This document shows positions 8,772 to 20,063 of a stretch of 64,000 bases of DNA, one piece after another. A model generated the notes under the pieces. It was not told where the DNA came from. It saw nothing but the letters and a program-made list of their open reading frames with translations, and did not search any database. The stretch covers positions 30,651,966 through 30,715,965 of the forward strand of contig OY970830.1 in NCBI GenBank assembly GCA_963853835.1, given 5' to 3'. The translations under genes and the position numbers were made by a program. Source of the DNA: Calendula officinalis. Its lineage: Eukaryota > Streptophyta > Magnoliopsida > Asterales > Asteraceae. Each line of letters starts with the position of its first letter. Position 1 is the first letter of the stretch.

Positions 8772-10698
8772 ACTGACTTGAGGGATTTGGATTCGCAAGG
8801 GGCGAATTCAAACTCAAGTTGAAATTTTTTTTTTAAAAAAAAAGAGTAAAACAGTTTCTGAGAAAAGTTTCACATCAAACGTACAGCATGTCACGTCGAC
8901 CCTCGTTTTTCCTACTGCCGGTAATGTTTAAGAGTATTATTTATTTGAGATTTTGCTATATTCTGAGTATACACGAGTAGCGTATTCTGAAAATTTTCAG
9001 CTTATTCCCTGAGAGAATTACCTGTGAATTGTATGGATAAACATATATGTATATAAATATACTAATACAAGATTTTATAATTATGAGTATTAATTAGAGC
9101 TTAATTTGAGCATAGTTTTGGTTTTAATTTATTAGAGTTCTATACATTTATATATATAAAAACATATAATGAAGAAATGTGAAAATTATAAATTTCAATG
9201 AGAAAGTAATAAAAAAAATAAAATAAAAAAATAAAATAAAAAAAAATAAAAAATAAAATAATTTTCAATTTAGAAAAAAAAAACACCTTATAGAGTTGAA
9301 GTGAGATTTCATAAAATTCTGAGTCAATTTAACCAAAAAGGTAATAGATGAGTATGAAATTATGATAAATTCCATAAATTATTTAATGCGAACACGTTTT
9401 GGGTAAATAAGAAATGAGGAGTAATAAATTTTTCATATTGATAAAATACTAAAACCTTTCGTTTTGGGAAAACACTTAATAGAAAGAGTTATTGAAACGA
9501 GTAAACTGTGAAACGCGTAAATAAAATATATTTGTATTATCAGCTAATTTGAAGAATATTTTTTTATGATAGTTTATCAAGTGGAGTAAAGTGAAAATAC
9601 CGAGAACATATTTTTGTTGTGTTAAAACTTCAGTTGGATTAAACATGTTTTTTTAATGTTAAATTATCATTTGAGATTTTATTTAGTGAAACTTTTGAAG
9701 TTATTCATCAAATTTTGAATTTGTGAAATTTTTTTCGGGTGTTATAAAATCTTGGGACAATTAAAAAGGAAAATGTTTTTATAAAGAGATGAAACACGAG
9801 TATTGAGGAAAAATTATGCTAGGAAATAATAAACTGAGATTTATTAAATTGAGATCAAATAAGAAAACCTTTAAAGTATGTGATTTAAAAAGCCGAGCAT
9901 GAAAATCCTTCAATTTCTTTTTATGTGATTAATGAGTTCAATGAAGAATTATTAAATTAACGCAAAGATATTGAATAAACTATATAAGTTTGTTATAATA
10001 ACTCATCGAGAATTTCCGAGCTGAATTAAAGATAAGTTATTCAAGCTTATCTTAAACGGTATTTATTAAAAGTGAACTAAAGGGAAAATATTATCATTAA
10101 TTCGGTGGTGATCTATTTTAATTGAATTAAAAGAGTTTATGAGCTATATTATGTTCTGAGTTTAACTGTTGAAAACATAATAAAATATTTTGGCTGAGTG
10201 CCTTTTGCTGAGTGCCTTTTGCTGAGTGCATTTCTGAGTAATGTTTATAAGATTTTGAGTACATACAACTGAGTGCGAATTTGTATTTATTAGATATGGA
10301 AAATAAATTTTTCTTTTTCTGAGTGTGATTTGCTGGTGGAATTTTGTGTGGGAAGTTGTGAACTTTGGGATTGACCCGTGACCAAACAAAGGTAGGTGTC
10401 GAAAGTAATAGAGGGCCCCTATTACCGTACACACAGGACTTTTGGTTGATTATGTGGAGATTTTGAGGGGAACGATAGACCAATGCTTGTTATTGTGAAA
10501 TTAGTATGTGTATCTTAATTGTTTGTGTGACTACATGCTTGCTTGTTTATTTTGGTAGACAATACTAGTTCCAAACTCGAGGACGAGTTTTCTCCAAGTG
10601 GAGTTGAGTAAGAGTAAAAAAGGGCAATTTCCAAAATAATAATAATTATCATCGGGAATTATATATAAAATTGTTATGAGCATATATATTCATATTAT

Positions 10699-11351
10699 TA
10701 ATGGAGATTTTCGGTTATTACAAGTAACAAAACGCAGCGGAAAGATTTAATCACCATGAACGGATCTTGATATCAAGCATACAATTAAACTATAAGAAAA
10801 TCAAAGAGATTGGATGAACATTTCATACCCTTGAAGCCTTTGATCTTGTTGTGGATTCGGATGGATTTGATGATGGATTGAAACCAAGTATTCAATTAGA
10901 ATACCTCTAAAAGAAATCCACACAACACAAGCAAGAACACCAATGGAGGATGCTAGTCCTTGAATCTTGAGAGCAAAAAGAAACAAAAACCCATACAAGT
11001 GTGTGTTGGGGATAGCCAAAATGGGTGGTCAAGGGTGAGTTTATGGAGCCATTCAACACTCTTAATGGTGCCATAAAGACCCATCAATGATTTCCATAAA
11101 CCATTGTTCCATTTTCACTTTAGTCCCTAGTCATTTGTTTCTTCCATTTTGCTCACAATAAAGTTTCAATATTAACAATTAATATTAAACTTATTATACA
11201 CAAGCTTATAGCTTATATATTAATAATTAATGTAATTACACTAATTACACTAATTATATAATGGTGTTTAGTGTTTAAGTGTGTGACCCTTTAGGCTCAC
11301 AAACAACTAGCCATATAACTATATGTTATACGCGTGAAGCATATTCCAACA
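10699..11351 (-). repeat. copia 3' LTR (left copy)
   Basis: It is 653 bp and appears identical to 17415-18067. In element orientation it begins TGTTGG and ends CCATTA, so the terminus is TG...TA rather than the usual TG...CA. The boundary is fixed by the perfect ATTAT target duplication. Confidence 0.9.
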
Positions 11352-12199
11352 GCTCCCACTTGCGCACGTGATAACATCAAGTAGTTATACAAGCAAAGGT
11401 TAGAGTCTAGCAACCCGCCAATGCCCCTAGGAGTATATGAGGAGTTTCATAAAATCTTTGTTCAAAGTTTTTCAAGCAGTTATCCTTTTGTTACTGATAC
11501 TATGTTGAATTTTAGACAAGGATCAATGTCAATCTAAAACTTCAACGATTCTGTTTCTCGATCTATATAATGAAATAGATTACCAAAACCAATCAAGATT
11601 CATCTTGATTACCTTTTGGGTGTGGCCACACATACATCTATTCAAAATCATCGAGGGGCCCAGTAGTATCTAATCCACATACGTGGAGGAACAAATTCTA
11701 TATTGACTGCACGTGTCTGTCATATGCTTAATGATAAACCCGATAATGGTTGTTATAGCAGCCTTATTCAGGTCAGCGTTTAACCACATCAAAGTTTGCC
11801 CCTCTACATACACAAACCAACTTGCATCTCAAGTCAGAGGATAAGTGACAAAGCCTTTGTGAGATTCACTTGTGACATAAATCCAAGAAGTGATTTCTCA
11901 TAGTTTGGGTCAGTCCAATCGTGCATCGTTATGAGCGACATGTGAGTTTGATTTCATCATCCTTAGTCATACTAAGATAATGTCATCAATGCCCTCAGAT
12001 TTGTCTTAATAATATTCCCATATTATCAATATGACAATGGACAATTTAGAATATAAAACACAGTAAATATTCAAGGATATAAACATGCAAATATAGAACA
12101 CAGTAGATATTCATATAAAAACGATCATATCAAATATATCAATTTATTCCAATATAAACTGCTCACAGTTCCATTATCCAAATACTAAAACAGATTTAC

Positions 12200-15100
12200 A
12201 TGAAACTACTAGCTTGTCGAAGTCCAATGTTCCATTCATATTCAAGATGTTTGGTACAAGACATTGAGTTCGATAAAGCGTCAGCTAGTTAGTTATCTGT
12301 TTGAACTTTAAGTGTACGAATTTCACATATCTCGATAAATCATTCGAATGTAGTGAACCTTCGTAAATAGGATCTAGCGTCATCACGCCCTATTTCAAAA
12401 CCAACATAAGTATAGCAAGTATACTTAGTTTCAGTTCAGTATCTCCACCATGACCAAGAAACATATCTCCAGTACTTTAAAATACTTCAATGTGTTCTTA
12501 ACAGCAATCCAGTGACCTCTCATGAATTCTGTTGGTATTTTCTAGTAAGGTCCCCTAAGGACGTTACATTTGGCCTAGTGCTCCTTACAGCGTACATGAT
12601 GAATGCAATAGCCGATTCATAGGGGATTACATTCATCCGCTTCACCACATCAGGTGTGGAAGGTCCTTGAGTCTCACTCAAGTTTACATTGTGTGGCATA
12701 CGAGGACTTCCTCGTTTGGGAGTACCACTCTAAACCATTTAGAATTTTGTCAATGTAAGCACTTTGACTTAAACCAATTAACCGCTTTGATCTATCATTA
12801 TAGATCTTTACTTCAAGTATGTATGTCGTGTCCCTACAATCCATCATGTCGAAACATTTTCCAAGCCAGGATTTTCATCTTGTAGCATGGTATATTGTTT
12901 CACATGAGTGACATGTCATCAACATGTATGACTTGAGAAACGACAACGCTCCCACTAGCTTTCATATATACACATACTCAGTTTGGGTTTTAGGTGAAAC
13001 AAACGATTTGATTTCATCATCAACCAAATTTCGTAGTCATAGTACACTACTTTGGCTATAAGAATCCTAATGTCTTTAGTAACAGGCGAGAAGGTTTCAT
13101 CATTGTCAATCCAGTAGGATTGAGTGTAACCTTTTGCTACTATGAGAGATTTATAGGTGTGTATATTTTCATCCATGTCAACAGGCTTACTGTTTTGAGA
13201 AAGATCAACTAAGTTCAAAACTTGATTGTCTCTCATGGATTTTATTTTCGCATTCATAGCTAGGGGGTTCATAATGATCCTCGATAATGCAACTTGATAG
13301 TTAGGGGGTTCATAATGATCCTCGAAACTTGCTCCTCAGCATCGACATAAATCTATATCGTTCAGGTGCATGAAGTGTCCTTGCGGATCTATGAATGGGA
13401 ACAACATCATCCTGTGGTCCAACATCTATATGTCCAGCCTCAGAATGATATTTGCTAGTGTTACCAGAAGGTTGTGTATCTTCACTTTGAATCTTGTCAA
13501 AGTCTATAGTGCTCCCACTTGCTTTGTGAAATGAGACTGTTCTCAAGAAACTCAGCATACCGAGTAACAACCATTTGTTCTCAGTTGGGAAGTAAAATAG
13601 TAATCGAAGATATACTTGATAGATATGGGCTCAAGTTTGTTCGGCATGTCTCGTTCCACGAGATCCTCACAACCCCAGATCCTCAAGTAAGACAAATTGG
13701 GACTTTCCCACGCCATATCTCATATGGTGTCTTTTTAACCTTTTGGTCGGAACCATATCAAGTATTCGAGCAGCAGACTTCAGTGCATGCCCCTCAAAAG
13801 GATAGTGTAAGAGTAGTAGGACTCATCATAGATCGCACCATGTCATACAGGGTCCGATATCTCTTTCCAGACGCACCATTATCTTGTGGAGTGTATGAAA
13901 GAGTGAATTGTGAGACAATCTCACGATGTGAGGGATGATCCAGAAACTCTTGACTCATGTACTTTCATCCGTAATCAGGACTGAAAGCCTTTGTTGTCTT
14001 GCTAAGTTGATTTTATACTTTTACTTTAGAAAGCTTTGAACGTTTCAAAGATTTCATGTTTATGTCTAATCAAGTAAACATAACCATAGCGACTGATATC
14101 ATTAAAGCTTCCATGTTGATGTTTAATCAAGTAAACATAACCACATCGAATGATATCATCAGTGAAAGTAGGTGGCACCTTCCCTAGTCTTAGTTCTAAA
14201 AGGGCCACATACATCAGTATGTATGAGTCCAAGTAGATTTTTAGCTCTTTTGCCAACATGGGAGAAAAGCTTTCTTGTTATCTTTCCATAATATACAAGA
14301 GAGGCATTTTAAATGATTCATAATCATTTGTAAAGAAGCCCGTCGAGTTGTTTATGTGGAAAAGATGACGATGCTCTAGGTAAGTAGAATCCAAACCAAT
14401 TTGGATTCTTGAGTGCTACATTTGTATATAGAACTATCGTTTGAATTAGGATCATGCATATTAATTTCAAACATACTATTATAAGGAATAGTAATAAAAA
14501 AATGTTATTTTTCATAAAACAAGATATCATAATCCCTTATTCAACAAACGATAAAGCTAAACAATGCATAAATGACAATTATTCAAAACAATAATTAACG
14601 CATTAGGAAGGATAAGATCACAGCTTCCATTCATTTAGCTTTCTACTTCACATTCAATCTTGCACATTTGTGTAAATGTGAGTTCCACAACTAGTGTCAT
14701 ACACTCAAGATTTATCACGAAAAGTATGGAGTTCTATAATGAAGATACCTAATGTGCTAACTAGAACACATTTGTCCTTCATCAACTCTGCCACGTAGGC
14801 AGGACAATTCCTCCTTCAATGGCCAGTTTCATCGCAATGATGGCAAGAAATATCCTTTGCAGGGTGCTCCTTTTTAGCAGGTGGGGGAATCGTAGGTTTG
14901 GAAAAGTAAACTAGCTTACCCTTACCTAGACTCTTGCCTTGTGCTTGCGGTTTACCTTCCCTAATTGCAAGAAAAGTATTGGGTAACCCTTGCTCAACCA
15001 GTTTTACCATAGCATGTTCAACGATTGTCTTCCCCATGCTATGTACTTTTAAAACACTTTTCAAACTGGTCATAGTCCTTGGATAGTGAGGTAAGAATCA

Positions 15101-15440
15101 AGCTCATTCCAAGAACTTGTGGTAAGGGGTAACCAAGACGTTCCATTGGATCAAGATAGCATTGCATATTCAAGATGTAAGTGCTAACTGATTGGCCGTC
15201 CTCCTGATTGCAAGCATGGAATGCTTTAACTGTTTTGAACAGTTCAAGTTCTGCCTTTTGTTGAAATATTATTTTCAACTCGCTTATCATGTCATATGTT
15301 GTGATTTCCTCGAAGTACTTTCGAATCTCAGGGTTCATGCTCACAAGCATATGAGTAGCAACTTCTTGGTGTTCGTTAAACGTTTCGGTAAAGGCTTGAC
15401 GAACAGCAGCAGAATCACTGACAGGAGGTGCCTCAGGTAA
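12200..15440 (-). pseudogene. copia gag-pol remnants
   Basis: Minus-strand pieces are as follows. At 15039-15350 there is a gag segment (with FQQKAELELFKTVKAFHAC and ILTSLSKDYDQF). At 14816-15073, shifted in frame, there is the end of gag with a zinc-knuckle start, CHHCDETGH. Between about 13520 and 13940 there are integrase-like pieces broken by stops (PYEIWRGKVP, EFLDHPSH). At 12955-13272 there is the beginning of reverse transcriptase (AKGYTQ, DETFSPV, YDYEIWLM). From 12900 down to 12200 only weak RNase H-like traces remain. No long open frame survives, so this copy could not encode its own proteins. The decay contrasts with the unmutated LTRs. Confidence 0.75.
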
Positions 15441-17399
15441 GGCCTCTTATAGGTATATCAACTTTCTCATCTCTAAGGACAATCCTTAGAATTCGATATC
15501 AGAAGATAAAGTTGATATTAGTCAGTTTCAGTTTTCAAGAACTGATTTTTGAGTGGAGATACTTAGGTTTTGATGTTGTTGTTATCTGTATAACAACCAA
15601 AGTTCAAAAAATAGTATTTTCAATAATAATTTCTTTTAATCAATTAACTACCCAATTAATTTTAATTAAAAGCTAAGATCCCATTGAGCTTCTATCACCG
15701 CATCAGTTGATCTGCTAGAGGTGATAGATCCAATAGGTAGGTGACGATCAACAATTGCATTACAAGTGCAACTCTTAGAGGTATGGGACTTCATGGCACC
15801 TAGTGAACAAGCATCTAGGGTCAAGTGGCATGTTTGTCGCATCGTCGCCTCGAGTCAAGGTCTCACCGTTAACTCGATTAAGTCATCCAATGTGAAATCA
15901 TGTCAAAATAGCTCTAGGTCTCACGCGTAGAGAATAATGACCTCGGATCTAGATTCAAACCACGTCTCACGTGAATTCAAAAATAGAAGCAAGTGATTTA
16001 CAACCGATTGGACGGCGTGACTTAAATTTTAGGTATGTTAAATTTTAATTAATAAAATTTTATTAAGATATGAATGAATCATGTACTTCATTCATATCAC
16101 TTCATAAGTCGTTTAATAAACGGTAAAAACATTTAACGATTATTAAGGTTTAAGTTTCAAATCGTATTTAAACTTAGTTTAATCTCAAAACAATTTTAGA
16201 TTAAAGGTTTAATCATCAATGATTAACTATTATTTTAAGTTTCAAATCATATTTAAACTTAGTTTAATCTCAAAACAATTTTAGATTAAAGGTTTAATCA
16301 TCAATGATTAACTAGTAATTATCGATGATTAAATGTTTGGATGTTTTAATGTTTGTGTCAAAAAACCATTTTTAATTGTTTTATTTACTTGTATCTAATA
16401 GGAAAAGAAAACAACCACAAACATAAATAAAACATGCAACAAATTTTGTGCAAACCTCGACCGATGAAATCCTAGGTTCGGTCACGTGAGTCATCACGAC
16501 GGACCGAAGGGTCAAACTAGGGGACGGGCCAACATGAACCCAAATGGGCCTACATAAACCCAATGGGCTCCCACTTGCTCCAAGACATTCTTGAGCAAGT
16601 AGAACCCAAAATTGTGAAAAAGTGTAATCTGCCAGAAAATTCCAGCAGACTTTGAAGCCCGAAAAGTCACTGAAGGAGTCGTCGTTGGTCTTCCCGACCT
16701 TCTGGAAAGTTGTAGCCCACGACTTTGCAAGCATTTTAGGCTTTTGAATCGCCCAAAACGGAGTCCGTATGCCTCTGGAAAACCTGTTTTCGTACAGCCC
16801 TCGCTTTTGTGACGGAAATTTGTTGTTTTCTTCATTAGTCTTCAATATTTTTTGTCAACAATTTACAATAAAAAGATAAAATAAGTACAATCTATTCTAT
16901 TACTTTTACATTACAAATTGCCCCAAAAATGGCACCAAAAATAAAAGAAAAAAAAATGAAACAAATTACAACAATTAAGCCAAAAAACAAGGCTTTTCCC
17001 AAAACAACCAAACAACCAAACATCAACCACATTCATTCACAAACGGTCTAGGCTTTCATCGGTTTGCACAAACAAGCAACAATTGACAAGGCTTTGGCTT
17101 GGGATATGGCAAAAATACATGTTTTGCCATATCAACAAAATGGAATTAAAAATTAAATTCCAAGCCAAATAATCAAAAAAACAATAACAAGATTAATTTT
17201 TTGATATGATTTTGTAACAAGTGACAATAGGGTTCCAAAAATACCATATTTTAACCCATATTTTTATAAAAATCCGAAAATTAAATTAAAAAACCCGTAG
17301 GGTTTTTGTGTTTGGTCCGATCGGAATTTTAAAAAACACAAAAAAGATTGGTTTTTGCCACTTTTCACAAAATCTAGCTAATTATATGATTAATATAAT
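15441..17399 (-). other. copia 5' untranslated/leader region, no intact gene
   Basis: This lies between the primer site and gag. It holds a tandem of ~100 bp at 16145-16320 built on TTTAAGTTTCAAATCRTATT and TTTAATCATCAATGATTAAC. It also holds a GC-richer patch at 16440-16830 with an open frame that resembles no family I know. I treat it as element leader sequence. Confidence 0.5.
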
Positions 17400-17414
17400 G
17401 ACTCGTGATACCAC

Positions 17415-18067
17415 TAATGGAGATTTTCGGTTATTACAAGTAACAAAACGCAGCGGAAAGATTTAATCACCATGAACGGATCTTGATATCAAGCATACAA
17501 TTAAACTATAAGAAAATCAAAGAGATTGGATGAACATTTCATACCCTTGAAGCCTTTGATCTTGTTGTGGATTCGGATGGATTTGATGATGGATTGAAAC
17601 CAAGTATTCAATTAGAATACCTCTAAAAGAAATCCACACAACACAAGCAAGAACACCAATGGAGGATGCTAGTCCTTGAATCTTGAGAGCAAAAAGAAAC
17701 AAAAACCCATACAAGTGTGTGTTGGGGATAGCCAAAATGGGTGGTCAAGGGTGAGTTTATGGAGCCATTCAACACTCTTAATGGTGCCATAAAGACCCAT
17801 CAATGATTTCCATAAACCATTGTTCCATTTTCACTTTAGTCCCTAGTCATTTGTTTCTTCCATTTTGCTCACAATAAAGTTTCAATATTAACAATTAATA
17901 TTAAACTTATTATACACAAGCTTATAGCTTATATATTAATAATTAATGTAATTACACTAATTACACTAATTATATAATGGTGTTTAGTGTTTAAGTGTGT
18001 GACCCTTTAGGCTCACAAACAACTAGCCATATAACTATATGTTATACGCGTGAAGCATATTCCAACA
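17415..18067 (-). repeat. copia 5' LTR (right copy)
   Basis: Matches 10699-11351 over the full 653 bp. It lies next to the primer site at 17400-17413 and is followed on the right by the ATTAT target duplication (18068-18072). Confidence 0.9.
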
Positions 18068-18072
18068 ATTAT

Positions 18073-20063
18073 TGGCTAGAGAGTTTATACGAGTAACTTT
18101 TAAATCGAGAAACTATTCATATGAGGAAATAATGAGATGATAAGAGGTTATTAGAATAGGATAATTTATTATGAATTAGTCAAATCGAGTTAATTGAGGA
18201 AAACACTATTATGAGAAAATTATAAAATTCCAGTTGAGAACATTGTGGAGCCAAATTATTGTGTTAAGTGATAGATATATGCGCATGTGATTAGAGTATT
18301 TATAAGAATAATGAAGAATAAATAATTTCATGTAATGGTATAATTATCAAGTCGTAAGAAATTCATAAATCGAGAAATTTTAAACTTAGAATAATAAGAA
18401 TATTGGTTAATGAGTCGGTCATGAGAAGATCGCCATGATAAATTATGTGGAAAATTTTATTATTACTGAGAAATTACCTAGCTAATAAATCAAGTTAAAC
18501 AGATAAATTATTAGAATGAACCATATGATAAAATGTTATTTATGAACAATATTAAATTAAAAACTAAGGAGAAGTATCGAGTTAATTTATCAAATTGAAA
18601 ATCACCAAATATTGTGCGGTATTGAATAATTGCTAAAGTGATAATAGTTATTGAGATGAGCAATTGAGAAAAATATATGAGTCTATTAGACAATAAAATT
18701 TTCATGAATTTCTAAATCGAGGAGGAGCTAAAAATATAAAATATTGAGGAAATTTTTATGGAGAACGCGAAAATAATTGAGTAATTAAGTACATGAGAAA
18801 TAACGAGTTAATTAATTGAGTAAAGAGAAATCATTTAATTGAGGTGTTCGAACTTCAAAAATAAAATGAGATTTATAAGTGGACAATTAGTCAAATTAAT
18901 TAGGAGACAATTTAAATAAAAACAAAGCAAGAAAATAATTAACGAGATAAATGATAAAATTATTATGAGAATTGATAAGTATCATTAAAATGAGTTGAGC
19001 GATCAATATTAAAAAGAGTCAGCGAGAAGTTGTTAAATACGAGTTAACAAGAGCACTAATAACGCAACTTAAAAGAGAAATTATCTGTTCGAGTGGCCTG
19101 ATAATTAAATTTGATCGCGTGAAAAGAAAAATGTAAAATCGAGTAAACGTATACATTGTGTTGACTGGTGAGAAGTCATTAAACGAGATTTGAGTTTCAA
19201 TTGATGAGATAAGCTTGCGTTGAGTTAAAAACAAGTTGTGGAGATTTGAAGTGTGTGCAATTGAGTATATGCAGCTTAAGTAAGAGGCATGAGTTGCCTA
19301 CTATCTAAGATTTTGTGTGATGAAATACATTTATGTGAATTTTTATACTTGTTAGGTATTGTTTAATAGTGGTGTGAACCACTAAATTGTTCTTATGCTT
19401 AAAACCAACAAATGTCCTATAGAGTAGAGGACCTTGAGACGATGCTTATTGGTAGAGATTGTCAATAATAAGATTTTATATGTTGATATAATGTAAAAGT
19501 AAAAATTTGTTAGAACTGTGCGAGAACGTTTTCCCCTAAAAACTTATTTTTTTTGCCATGAGGGGGCCGAGTGTGATTTTGAGCACGCATTGGACGACCG
19601 GGTATCGCGCCGAAATCTTCTGCCGCCACAAATCGAACCGTAACAAATCTCCAAGTGAAGTTGAATCGGAGATTCAACGCAACGTTAATCGCTGGGTGCG
19701 GTAACTGTGTCCGACTACGAGAGCAAGAAGACGTCTTCAACAGAGTATCGTGGGCTATTTTGAGCTTTTATTGACATTCCTTTTGATCACTAACCCGAAA
19801 CCCCTAGAGATCATTTCGATTTTTATTCGTTCTGCGACTAATTATTTTGCGCCGTTAGAGGCGGAAGATTGTACGAGCAATTACAAGAGCTAGAGTTATC
19901 GTGTAGGTCGCCTTGAGGAGTTTTCTTTTGTTCTTAACCTTATCATCTTCCCGTTGAGGACGTGTGTCGTTGCTGAGCATGAGTCTAAGATGCGAGATCG
20001 CTACCTTGAGTTCCTTCCGAGCCAAGACTTCGGGGACGAAGTCTATTTCAAGTGGAGTTGAGT
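18073..20063 (+). other. LARD interior, right part, with polypurine-like end
   Basis: This is AT-rich interior with no coding motif, except a GC-richer 19520-19780 patch without recognisable protein. The last bases before the LTR read TTCGGGGACGAAG, then TTTCAAGTGGAGTTGAGT. The GGACGAA-type string followed by a purine-rich stretch is usual just upstream of gypsy 3' LTRs. Confidence 0.6.

Larger units (their letters stand above)
10699..18067 (-). mobile_element. copia-type LTR retrotransposon with decayed genes and identical LTRs
   Basis: LTRs lie at 10699-11351 and 17415-18067 (653 bp each). They looked identical at every base I compared by eye. The target duplication is ATTAT (10694-10698, 18068-18072). 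Orientation is minus: the LTR reads TGTTGGAATATGC...CTCCATTA. The primer site TGGTATCACGAGTC (17400-17413) follows after one base, and the purine tract GCAAGTGGGAGC (11352-11363) precedes the left LTR. Recognisable copia pieces on the minus strand run gag, zinc knuckle, integrase, reverse transcriptase, all broken by stops and frameshifts. The element is inserted in the LARD interior. Confidence 0.9.

Noticed and set aside
10801..11019. 72-codon frame repeated at 17517-17735
   Set aside because: It lies wholly inside the copia LTRs and is duplicated only because the LTRs are identical.
13519..13938. 139-codon plus-strand frame
   Set aside because: It is antisense to decayed copia integrase sequence.
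16381..16845. 154-codon minus-strand frame
   Set aside because: It lies in the leader region of the nested copia, resembles no family, and has no promoter of its own.
19510..19740. GC-richer minus-strand frame in the LARD interior
   Set aside because: No recognisable domain on either strand; probably element leader/tail sequence rather than a gene.
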